From Arthrospiribacter ruber (GTDB taxonomy: Bacteria; Bacteroidota; Bacteroidia; Cytophagales; Cyclobacteriaceae), in NCBI RefSeq assembly GCF_019343195.1, contig NZ_RPHB01000009.1, positions 1-64,000 of the forward strand: DNA of 64,000 nucleotides, read 5' to 3'. Below are positions 35,778-42,968 of this stretch, piece by piece. The translations under genes and the position numbers were made by a program. Within the stretch, counting starts at the first letter, position 1; every line of letters begins with the position of its first letter. The notes below the pieces were generated by a model. That model saw nothing but the letters and a program-made list of their open reading frames with translations, did no database searches and had not been told where the DNA came from.

Positions 35778-37064
35778 CTAAACCAATTTCACCAAAGTAG
35801 CAGCTATTGCATCCGCAAGTTTTGCATTCACTTTATACTTTCCAGCATAGTCCATCCAATTGGAAACAACCTCCTTTACTTCTTGGATAATCCCTTGCGG
35901 GTTTCGGATAGAATTTTGCTTGGCAATGGCCAAAAAATCGTCTAGTACAAAATCCTTCCTTTTGCCATTGATGCTCAGGCAATGCTGACTGACCCAGACA
36001 CTGTCAGGCCTGTAAGCATGGCAAATATCATAGGCCGGAGAAAGACTCCATTTCCCCTCCTGATCCATCAGGAAAGCAAAGTTTTTGGTGTGATCATCAC
36101 AGTTGCGTGCCAAAACATTGAACACCATCCTGTGGAATAATTGCTCTGCCTCGGCATAGGTAAGCCGAAGTTGGCGCATGGTCTGAAACAACTGCTCATA
36201 GCTGTAGCTACTCACATTATTGAAATCAAAATGCTGCAAAGCACAAAAAGTCTGCATGTGAAGCTTATCAGTTCCATTCATCCTGTCAAAGCGCTTGGTC
36301 ATAAAATGTGCCCTGCCCTCTTCTTCAATCAGCCTGCTTTCAGCCATTTCAATTCCAGCATCTATCGACATGGCATAATAAGCCATCTCCACCCGCCCAT
36401 AACCAAAGGTCTCTCCAAATTGTGTGTCATTGACCCCGTCAAACTTGATCAACCAATGTTCAAATCCAGCATCTTGCAAAGTCTGCCCCGATCGGATCAT
36501 TCCGGTGGCTTCATTATATGCGATGATGGCTTTGGGTCTTGCACCTCCCGCTGAAGTACCCATCTTCAATACATTCAGCATGACATCGCGCATTGCCTGA
36601 TCTGTATTAGTTTCAAACTGCTCTTTGCTCTCCAACAACTTTTTGGTTGTCTCGACAAGGCTTGATAGCTCCAAAAACTGACCTTGCTCTTGTGCAGGCA
36701 GTGTAGAAGGCTCATACTCCAATGCACCCATCCCTCTATTTCCTATGAAGCAAAGCAGTTCAACGGGATTCAGGGAATTTTCCGGTCGTCCATGACGGGC
36801 AAGCCAGCCATTGATCAATTCATTTCCATAACGATCAGGTAGAGAGTCTGCCAACAAACCGGGAAGCCCTTTGAATGTAGTATTACCTCTCAATTCGGGA
36901 AAGCCATAGACACGATTCCCAAGCGGCATCCGAATTGGTGAGATATCGAGTTTACCAGAGGCAAATCTTCGGTCATATTCGAAAAAAGCCAATTCCTGAA
37001 GTTCATCCCATACCACCGCTCCTATCCGCTGCCCCCAAAGCTTGACAAATGCCGTCCTTACCAT
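35778..37064 (-). CDS. hipA: HipA-type toxin kinase
   Basis: A serine/threonine kinase toxin of a type II module; classical HipA phosphorylates glutamyl-tRNA synthetase. Order: HipA N1 domain (VKLWGQRIGAVVWDE, GLPGLLADSLPDRYG), a glycine-rich loop MGTSAGGARPKAIIA, the ATP-lysine strand HWLIKFDG, and catalytic ARNCDDHTKNFAFLMD followed by LSPAYDICHAY. The catalytic loop and the AYD magnesium motif are both intact, so it is likely active. At 428 aa it is full length. Its ATG overlaps the hipB stop by 7 bases. The C-terminus has a short extra helix (KVNAKLADAIAATLVKLV). Confidence 0.92.
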   Translation of the reverse strand: MVRTAFVKLWGQRIGAVVWDELQELAFFEYDRRFASGKLDISPIRMPLGNRVYGFPELRGNTTFKGLPGLLADSLPDRYGNELINGWLARHGRPENSLNPVELLCFIGNRGMGALEYEPSTLPAQEQGQFLELSSLVETTKKLLESKEQFETNTDQAMRDVMLNVLKMGTSAGGARPKAIIAYNEATGMIRSGQTLQDAGFEHWLIKFDGVNDTQFGETFGYGRVEMAYYAMSIDAGIEMAESRLIEEEGRAHFMTKRFDRMNGTDKLHMQTFCALQHFDFNNVSSYSYEQLFQTMRQLRLTYAEAEQLFHRMVFNVLARNCDDHTKNFAFLMDQEGKWSLSPAYDICHAYRPDSVWVSQHCLSINGKRKDFVLDDFLAIAKQNSIRNPQGIIQEVKEVVSNWMDYAGKYKVNAKLADAIAATLVKLV

Positions 37065-37402
37065 CCCAGATCATCTTTAGGGGAAGATTTTTTGCTTTTG
37101 GATGCCCTTTTCCATTTGGCCTCGTCTTCTTTGGCCAGCTGCATAGGACTGATAGGCTTTACTTCTTGAAAATGCTCCAACACATACAGCGCATCTAAAA
37201 CACGAAGTATTTTTAATAGATTGGTCAGCGCAATATTCTCTCCCCTCTCCAATAAACTGAGGGTAGATCGACTGATCGCAGCCCGCTCCGCCACTTCATC
37301 TTGCGTAAGGTTCTGCTCAATCCTGCGGGACTTGATAAAGCCTCCTATTTTTTTGAGAAGCGCTCCATCACTTATATACGATATGTATGAAAAATCATTC
37401 AT
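37058..37402 (-). CDS. hipB: HipB-type antitoxin / autorepressor
   Basis: A 114-aa XRE-family protein. The helix-turn-helix is at about residues 23-75 (IKSRRIEQNLTQDEVAERAAISRSTLSLLERGENIALTNLLKIL). A lysine-rich C-terminal tail ends SKSKKSSPKDDLGW and would contact HipA or become disordered for proteolysis. It is first in the operon and overlaps hipA by 7 bases. A promoter box with repeated TTTTTCATTC words lies upstream, consistent with autorepression. Confidence 0.9.
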   Translation of the reverse strand: MNDFSYISYISDGALLKKIGGFIKSRRIEQNLTQDEVAERAAISRSTLSLLERGENIALTNLLKILRVLDALYVLEHFQEVKPISPMQLAKEDEAKWKRASKSKKSSPKDDLGW

Positions 37403-37545
37403 TACATAACAAATTAAGCTATTATGACTTATTTTTCATACAAATGTACAAATATTCCTTAATACAAAAAACACAATATGAATGATTTTTCATTCGTTAA
37501 TCAGAATTTAGGCTATTATTGAGTAATATTTCATTCATTTAATCA
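37387..37545 (-). promoter_or_regulatory. hipBA promoter with repeated operator-like words
   Basis: TACATTTG (37448-37441) is a perfect -7 box. GAAAAATCATTC or TTTTTCAT words occur at about 37388-37399, 37431-37440, 37481-37496 (GAATGATTTTTCATTC, close to palindromic) and 37530-37540, surrounding it. These are candidate HipB sites. Confidence 0.5.
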
Positions 37546-37586
37546 AACATCAAATCACTCTTTTTATGTATGCTTATAAAAAACAA

Positions 37587-38768
37587 TCAGTACAACATGC
37601 CAAATAGCCACAAAGGGATTCTTTTACCATTCCCGCTATCGATATCAAGGGCCAGGTAAGCATTAGGAATTCCTTGGATTTGATCAGTGGTTTTGCTAGC
37701 TCCTCCTACCTCAAAGACATAAGTGTCATCCACCATAAAGTCTCCAAATTTTGGACTGGTAACATGATGGACAGCACTCAGTTGGTTAATGAAAAAAGTT
37801 TCCCGTAGATTTCCCACATTGGCCATAGTTGGCGAAAAGAGATAAATGAAATTTGGATTTTGAAGGTATATTTTATCAGGCTTCTGAAGATAGCTGATTC
37901 CTTTTGTAGCAGACCTAAGCAGTTTAAGGATTTGCGCTTGATCCAAAATATCCAACAATCTCAAGACCGTATTTCTAGGTGTCTCTAATTTTTCTGCCAA
38001 CTTGTTGATATTGGGCGTAAACGGTACACTCTCACTCAGGACAAATAGCAGCTTTTTTAAAGTCCGAACTGTACTGTGCTGCAATTCTTCAAATGGAGCG
38101 ATATCCGTATCAATCACCAGTTGGATTGTCTCCAGCAGTTTTTGTGAATAGCCGATTTTAGATTCGAGAAAAAAAGGAAAATAACCAAATTTCAAATAAT
38201 CCTGAAAATAGGACTGGACAGGAATACTATCCAACAGTTCAGGAGCCAGAGCATGGTGCTTTGTCAAAATATCATCCAAAGTAAAACTTGAAAGGTCTTT
38301 TCGGTACTGAAAATTCAGGTACTCCCGAAAAGAAAGACCATGTAAATGATAAACAGATGCCCTTCTTGAAAGATCGGCATTACCTCTGGAAATATCAAGG
38401 ATAGAGGATCCTGTCGCGATGACTTGAATATCATCATAATCATCGTAAAGCTGTTTGAGATCTTTTGACCAAAATTCATACCTATGGACTTCATCCAAAA
38501 GAAAAAGCCGATATCCTAATTCATACAGTTCATTCACAAACGCTACCAACCTATGCGTTTCGAAATAAAAATCATCCAGACTTAGGTAGATGCCTTTTTT
38601 ATCGGAAGTGGACAAGTACTGCAATAGAAGAGTTGTCTTTCCTGAACCCCGGTAACCCAAGATTAAGATAAGCTTTTGGTTCCAGTCTATTTGATAGTAC
38701 AAATATCTCTTTTGCTTTTCCTTAACGGACTTTGCTTTCCTTTCAGACTTTTTGATCAATACTTCCAT
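37587..38768 (-). CDS. AAA-type ATPase of the DUF4143-like family
   Basis: A 393-aa protein. Walker A ILGYRGSGKTTLL is at about residues 37-49, Walker B RLFLLDEVHRYEFW at about 87-100, and the sensor strand QVIATGSSILDISRG follows. After LHGLSFREYLNF comes a winged-helix-like segment (NINKLAEKLETPRNTVLRLLDILDQAQIL) and a C-terminal region with FEVGGASKTTDQI and LWLFGMLY. The C-terminus resembles a degraded PD-(D/E)XK fold, as in DUF4143 proteins. Family function is unsettled; members are often horizontally acquired. The gene sits directly behind hipBA. Three 29-base iterons cover its promoter, pointing to tight regulation. Confidence 0.8.
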   Translation of the reverse strand: MEVLIKKSERKAKSVKEKQKRYLYYQIDWNQKLILILGYRGSGKTTLLLQYLSTSDKKGIYLSLDDFYFETHRLVAFVNELYELGYRLFLLDEVHRYEFWSKDLKQLYDDYDDIQVIATGSSILDISRGNADLSRRASVYHLHGLSFREYLNFQYRKDLSSFTLDDILTKHHALAPELLDSIPVQSYFQDYLKFGYFPFFLESKIGYSQKLLETIQLVIDTDIAPFEELQHSTVRTLKKLLFVLSESVPFTPNINKLAEKLETPRNTVLRLLDILDQAQILKLLRSATKGISYLQKPDKIYLQNPNFIYLFSPTMANVGNLRETFFINQLSAVHHVTSPKFGDFMVDDTYVFEVGGASKTTDQIQGIPNAYLALDIDSGNGKRIPLWLFGMLY

Positions 38769-38855
38769 AAAATAGTTTTTCTAGAAAGCAAAATTACAAA
38801 ATAGTTTTTACAAAAAGCACTTTTAAAAAATAGTTTTTCAAGAAAGCATAATGGA
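38769..38855 (-). promoter_or_regulatory. Three 29-bp tandem iterons over the ATPase promoter
   Basis: AAAATAGTTTTT begins at 38769, 38798 and 38827, each followed by two or three variable bases and AGAAAGCA or AAAAAGCA. The constant 29-base spacing and position immediately before the ATG suggest binding sites of a regulator. A perfect -7 box TAATTTTG lies at 38796-38789, between iterons 1 and 2. Confidence 0.7.
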
Positions 38856-38860
38856 ACAAA

Positions 38861-39005
38861 CCTATGATTTCTAGCCAATCCCGATAAACCGGGACAAGTT
38901 ATCCATGAATAACTTGTCCGCCGAGGCGGATCCAATATCTATTAGTATCGGATTTATCTAGGCCCTTATTTAAATAGGCTAGTGGTATAATTGCGGATAT
39001 ACATT
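38861..39005. repeat. Dispersed repeat related to the 257-bp tandem unit
   Basis: CCTATGATTTC (38861) and then ATTAGTATCGGATT ... AGGCCCTTATTT (38941-38972) match the 5121-5890 unit in order. An insertion carries the hairpin GGACAAGTTAT / ATAACTTGTCC (38892-38902 with 38909-38919). The end, GCGGATATACAT, is the unit's ATGTATATCCGC in inverted orientation. Confidence 0.6.
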
Positions 39006-39012
39006 TAACATC

Positions 39013-40266
39013 TTAATCGGACACAACTTTAGCAATCCTTGGCTGCTCAACTTTCTGCAATTCAGCGGCTTTTTGTTCCACTGCTTCAAAGACCCTCAAA
39101 AAATTCTCTTGGGTCACCTTTTTCAACTCGCTTTCTGTCCAACCTCTGCTAGCCAATTCCAAAAGGATATTCGGAAATGTACTGGCATCCTCTATCCCTT
39201 CAATCAAATAATACATCCCATCAAAATCACTTCCAATGCCTATATGATCTATACCAATCAATTTTTTTACGTAATCAAAATGATCTGCAAAATCCCTGAC
39301 GGTCACTTTGGGTTCTGGATTGGCTGATTCCCAAGCATCCCATTCTGCTTCAGCTAATTCAATTTCTTCTTCAGACATCTGACCTGGATTAGGGTATTTT
39401 TCTTGAAAGACTTTACTCATACTATCGAGCTTTACCAAAAAATAATCATGGGCTTCCTGCGTGGTAAAATAATTGACCGGAGTCAGCATGATCAATCCAC
39501 CATTTTCTTTCAATTTCAAAAGCACCTGATCTGAGGCATTCCTTTCGGTTTCTGTAAGGGCCCTTGCATTGGCATGGCTTAATATGACAGGGGCTCTCGT
39601 AATTTCAAGCACGTCCAACATCCCTTTTTCCGTAATATGTGAAAGGTCAATCATGATACCCAATCGGTTCATTTCCAACACCAATTCTTTCCCATAATCA
39701 GTTAAGCCATCATGGATGGGTTCATCAAAGGCCCCATCCGCAATATTGTTGTTGTTATAAGCCAAAATCACCGAGCGCAAACCCAACCGGTATAATGTCC
39801 TCAATCTACCCAATTCATCCACCAATTCATAGGTATGCTCCATCGAAGGGATAATGGCAATCTTCCCGTTTTTCATTACTTGCCTGACTTCTGAAGATGT
39901 AACTGCAACTTTGAAATCATCAGCATACTTCTCCTCTATTCTATAGATCAAATCCCAGCCTTTCAGGTATTCGTTCATCTCTTTACCTCTACCAAAAATA
40001 TTGGTCAGCAGCGCACCTACACCTCCCTTTCTCAAACGGGGAATATCAATATGACCATCTGTGATGGTATCTAAACGGTAGGCATCCAATTCTCTCGGAC
40101 AGGCTTGACACCAAATATAATGGATCAACAGATCATTGTGACCATCTATCAGAGGAGCTTCTCTCAGGACTTTAGCGACCATTTCTTCATGCGCCAGCTC
40201 TACTTTGCCTGCACAGGAAATCAAAATGTATAAAACCAAGTTGACAATCAAAAACTTTTTTGTCAT
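39013..40266 (-). CDS. M19 membrane dipeptidase (renal dipeptidase family), lipoprotein
   Basis: A zinc dipeptidase of 417 aa with a lipobox signal (MTKKFLIVNLVLYILISCAG). Metal ligands and signatures are in order: LIDGHNDLL (His-x-Asp), IIPSMEHTY (bridging Glu), MIDLSHITEKG, VILSHANARAL, and HIGIGSDFDG with its aspartate. A C-terminal ENFLRVFE motif closes the family domain. It hydrolyses dipeptides, including D-amino-acid-containing ones, in the periplasm or on the surface. It lies 33 bases after the 45-aa membrane ORF, which carries the shared promoter box upstream, so the two are probably co-transcribed. Confidence 0.9.
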   Translation of the reverse strand: MTKKFLIVNLVLYILISCAGKVELAHEEMVAKVLREAPLIDGHNDLLIHYIWCQACPRELDAYRLDTITDGHIDIPRLRKGGVGALLTNIFGRGKEMNEYLKGWDLIYRIEEKYADDFKVAVTSSEVRQVMKNGKIAIIPSMEHTYELVDELGRLRTLYRLGLRSVILAYNNNNIADGAFDEPIHDGLTDYGKELVLEMNRLGIMIDLSHITEKGMLDVLEITRAPVILSHANARALTETERNASDQVLLKLKENGGLIMLTPVNYFTTQEAHDYFLVKLDSMSKVFQEKYPNPGQMSEEEIELAEAEWDAWESANPEPKVTVRDFADHFDYVKKLIGIDHIGIGSDFDGMYYLIEGIEDASTFPNILLELASRGWTESELKKVTQENFLRVFEAVEQKAAELQKVEQPRIAKVVSD

Positions 40267-40299
40267 AGCAAGAAATCTATAAGGTCTAATATCAGAAGA

Positions 40300-40437
40300 T
40301 TAAATCTGTGCAATGGTAAATAGCCCTTTTACATAATCCGATAACATCATAAATAGGAAAAGGACTGTACCTATCAGGGAAGCGCAGCCCCCTATCACAC
40401 AGGTATGGGCCAGAATGTTTTCAGTTTGAACTTTCAT
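40300..40437 (-). CDS. Small 45-aa single-pass membrane protein
   Basis: An ATG at 40437-40435 opens a frame ending in TAA at 40300. It begins MKVQTENILAHTCVIGGC, then has one hydrophobic helix (SLIGTVLFLFMMLSDYV) and a short tail. Two cysteines are five residues apart. Its start codon is about 35 bases downstream of the start site predicted from the shared-box promoter at 40479-40526. The M19 dipeptidase gene begins 33 bases after its stop. I know no family for it. Confidence 0.6.
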   Translation of the reverse strand: MKVQTENILAHTCVIGGCASLIGTVLFLFMMLSDYVKGLFTIAQI

Positions 40438-40478
40438 AGTGTTGGCGGTTTGGTAAAACATTGAAAATGAACATTCTA

Positions 40479-40526
40479 TAAATGTACGAAAATGAAACAG
40501 TGCGGACCATACCCTAATTATGTGAT
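40479..40526 (-). promoter_or_regulatory. Shared-box promoter of the small membrane ORF / M19 operon
   Basis: Minus strand: ATCACATAATTA + GGGTATGGT (40526-40506), 19 bases, TACATTTA (40486-40479), one mismatch from TAnnTTTG. Confidence 0.65.
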
Positions 40527-40540
40527 ACCATTTAGGAATT

Positions 40541-40573
40541 AGACCCGGCAGGTTTTAAAAACCTGCCGGGTCT
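40541..40573. repeat. 33-bp perfect palindrome (16-1-16), possible terminator
   Basis: AGACCCGGCAGGTTTT (40541-40556), one base, then its exact complement (40558-40573). It lies about 70 bases past the YceI stop on the minus strand and may end that transcript, though the T run is short. Confidence 0.75.
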
Positions 40574-40644
40574 GCGTCAAAAGTCGATCGCTATTTCAGA
40601 GCTACACACTCCCCTCTCTGATAACTTTTCCAAAGTTTGACCCA

Positions 40645-41148
40645 CTAAAACTCAATAATGACCCTCACCTCGTCAGAAAGCACCAGACTCTTCTCTCCTA
40701 TCCCGAAATCCAATCGGTCAATTACAAACTCTCCCTTAAACTTCTGCTGCTTTCCTGTTTGGGACAAAGTAAATGGGATTTCAACTTCCCTTTTCACATC
40801 CCGGATCTGTAGCTCAAAAATCCCTACAAAAGTGTTTTTGCCCTTTGACTGAAAAGACTTGGATTCCAAACTAATGAACGGGAATTTTTGGATATGAAAG
40901 TACTCTCTCCCATGAAGGTGCTTGTCCCTCAATTTGATCCCAGTTTGGATACTCTCAGGATTGGCTTTTCCACGTATGCTGGATTGCGCCAATTTCTTTG
41001 GATCAAAATCCACCTCCACTTCCCAATCCGAGATGGTGCCGTCCACAGTAATCCCTGCATTTTTGATTTTGAATTGGATGGGATTTTCAGGTTTTATAGA
41101 CTGTGCTGAAAGAATGAATGGGATGAATAAAAAAACGAGTAGAGCCAT
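40645..41148 (-). CDS. YceI-family exported protein
   Basis: A 167-aa lipocalin-like barrel with a signal peptide (MALLVFLFIPFILSAQ). YceI features are FKIKNAGITVDGTISDWEVEVDFDP, the conserved region HIQKFPFISLESKSFQSKG, and a late strand FKGEFVIDRLDFGIG. The family binds isoprenoid-type lipids such as polyprenyl quinones. The frame runs 44 codons further upstream without a signal, so the internal ATG is chosen. It follows the first di-heme cytochrome by about 135 bases in the same direction, and quinone binding next to a cytochrome would make sense; that link is inference. Confidence 0.85.
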   Translation of the reverse strand: MALLVFLFIPFILSAQSIKPENPIQFKIKNAGITVDGTISDWEVEVDFDPKKLAQSSIRGKANPESIQTGIKLRDKHLHGREYFHIQKFPFISLESKSFQSKGKNTFVGIFELQIRDVKREVEIPFTLSQTGKQQKFKGEFVIDRLDFGIGEKSLVLSDEVRVIIEF

Positions 41149-41283
41149 AAACTTTGGCTCTTTCCAAAGATTAGGCTTTTCGTCTCTGAAAGATAAGTTC
41201 TCACAACGAACGCAGTGATTACGCGACGATCGGCACGGGGAAATAACAATATACAAATATCCAATATCCATCAATATCAATGT

Positions 41284-42822
41284 TTAAAGTGTCAACAAAT
41301 ACGCAACCAATGCCTTCTTATCCCCTTCGCTCAAATACATCCCAAATTCATGTCCTTTGATGGGTTTGGGTGACCATCCCTCATGAAGCCTTTCATGATT
41401 AAAAAAGTCTTCCAATTGAGATATTGAACCATCATGTAGGTATGGCCCCCGATACCAAAGTCCTTTTAATGAAGGTATTTTGTAATAGCCTGTGGAACGT
41501 CGGGTGTTGAATGTGTAATTTGGATCTGTGCCCACGGAGACATCAAAAATGTCATATTTTTCATAGTGGTCCTCTGGAATTTCAAAGCCTTCAGCAGGCG
41601 TAAGTTTGTTATTGGTAAATAAAGGAGGAGTATGGCAAGTGACACATCCTTGTTCTGCAAAGATGATTTTTCCTTTTTCGCTCAAAGCTGATGGTTTATT
41701 GGGGTTTTCCGGTGGAGTTAAGGAGTAAACATATTTGGCAAGTGCATACAATTGTTCATCCGAGTAGCGATCATGTGTTCCTGCAAACATGATAGGTCTG
41801 CCAGAAATCAGCCTTTCCCGGGGTATGCCTAAAGGACTGAAATCCCCATAAAAGTTAAGTATATCCATGGTTTGATTCATGGCAATGTATCGCATCATAT
41901 CTTCAATGCCCCTATGTTGGCCTAATCCTCCATGATCCAAGTATTTTCGGTCTTTCACTCCAATTAGATCAGGAGCTTGAGGAGCAAATAATATACTTGT
42001 CCCTTGCCTACCGAAAGTTCCAATTGGTACAGATTGAAAAGCTTTGACTATTGCATCAAAACCTTGAGAAACTAACTTTCCATGAGGATCTCCATCAGAC
42101 CAAGGACTTCCAAACAATGCATTCATTAAAAAACCCATAGACCGAACTAGATCATTATCAGGTTCAAAACCTTCCTCAGTAGCAAAAAATACGGATGCCT
42201 TATCCCCTGCCCAATTGCCTTGTGCACCTTTAATCAAAGATCCATCGGGCATTACGCGAGTATGACACATGCCGCAGGACAAATTACCTACTCGAACCCT
42301 ACCCTTTCCAGTAACCACCCACCTGCTAAATGGCATAATTCCCTCAGGAGTAAGAGGCATTTCGACATAGTCGTAAAAATCCGGGTTTCGCACCAAATCG
42401 TTAGTAAGAATGGCCCCTAAGGTATCAATGGGGTGATCAAACAGCATCTCGCCAGCTTTGATCCAATCTTCCTCTGTTATAAACTTGGATGGATCCCAAA
42501 CTACTTCTGGTTCCAGCGATTGAAGCCACTCCCAATAACCCTCTGGTTCATAATCAGGATGATAAACCGGATAAGATCTGTAAATGGTTCTTTCAGCCAT
42601 CGCATAGTAATATTCCTCTGAAACAGGCTGAGGAGAATATTCTGGTTTGGGATTAGGCAATTCCCAAGTTTTCATCGCCTCGTCAGTCCAAACTCGTGGA
42701 ATATCAAGTTCCCTTAGAATACTTATTGTTTTTTCACCAAATCCCAATGCTAGTAAGGGAAAAATCAAGCTTACAAAAAGCCAATTGGGTAAATCTGATA
42801 ATTTCTCGATAATTTTTCTCAT
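41284..42822 (-). CDS. Di-heme c-type cytochrome (CcpA/MauG/RoxA-like), copy A
   Basis: A 512-aa protein with an N-terminal membrane anchor (LPNWLFVSLIFPLLALGF). Two haem-binding motifs are present: LSCGMCHTR at about residue 192 and QGCVTCHTPP at about 395. The region between has GRQGTSILFAPQAPDLIGVKDRKYLDHGGLGQHRGIEDMM. The end WYRGPYLHDGSISQLEDFF ... LSEGDKKALVAYLLTL is typical of bacterial di-haem peroxidase/oxidoreductases. It acts in the periplasm; substrate is unknown. It is closely similar over its whole length to the gene at 42969-44519, a recent duplication. It carries the shared promoter box 27-73 bases upstream. Confidence 0.88.
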   Translation of the reverse strand: MRKIIEKLSDLPNWLFVSLIFPLLALGFGEKTISILRELDIPRVWTDEAMKTWELPNPKPEYSPQPVSEEYYYAMAERTIYRSYPVYHPDYEPEGYWEWLQSLEPEVVWDPSKFITEEDWIKAGEMLFDHPIDTLGAILTNDLVRNPDFYDYVEMPLTPEGIMPFSRWVVTGKGRVRVGNLSCGMCHTRVMPDGSLIKGAQGNWAGDKASVFFATEEGFEPDNDLVRSMGFLMNALFGSPWSDGDPHGKLVSQGFDAIVKAFQSVPIGTFGRQGTSILFAPQAPDLIGVKDRKYLDHGGLGQHRGIEDMMRYIAMNQTMDILNFYGDFSPLGIPRERLISGRPIMFAGTHDRYSDEQLYALAKYVYSLTPPENPNKPSALSEKGKIIFAEQGCVTCHTPPLFTNNKLTPAEGFEIPEDHYEKYDIFDVSVGTDPNYTFNTRRSTGYYKIPSLKGLWYRGPYLHDGSISQLEDFFNHERLHEGWSPKPIKGHEFGMYLSEGDKKALVAYLLTL

Positions 42823-42848
42823 GTCTCTTCAGAGTAAATACATATCCT

Positions 42849-42895
42849 CAAATTACTTCCAATGCTACTTGATTACAATACCCTAATCATGTGAC
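42849..42895 (-). promoter_or_regulatory. Shared-box promoter of cytochrome copy A
   Basis: Minus strand: GTCACATGATTA + GGGTATTGT (42895-42875), 19 bases, TAATTTG (42855-42849). Confidence 0.7.
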
Positions 42896-42968
42896 AAACA
42901 AGTCAAAACATTATACTATAAGGGCGCTCCACACGATATTGAGCGACAGCTTAGTGAATTTCTCCTCC

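Noticed and set aside
38769-38855. CRISPR mini-array of three repeats
   Set aside because: The whole 29-bp unit is repeated, with no unique spacers, and it sits on a promoter.
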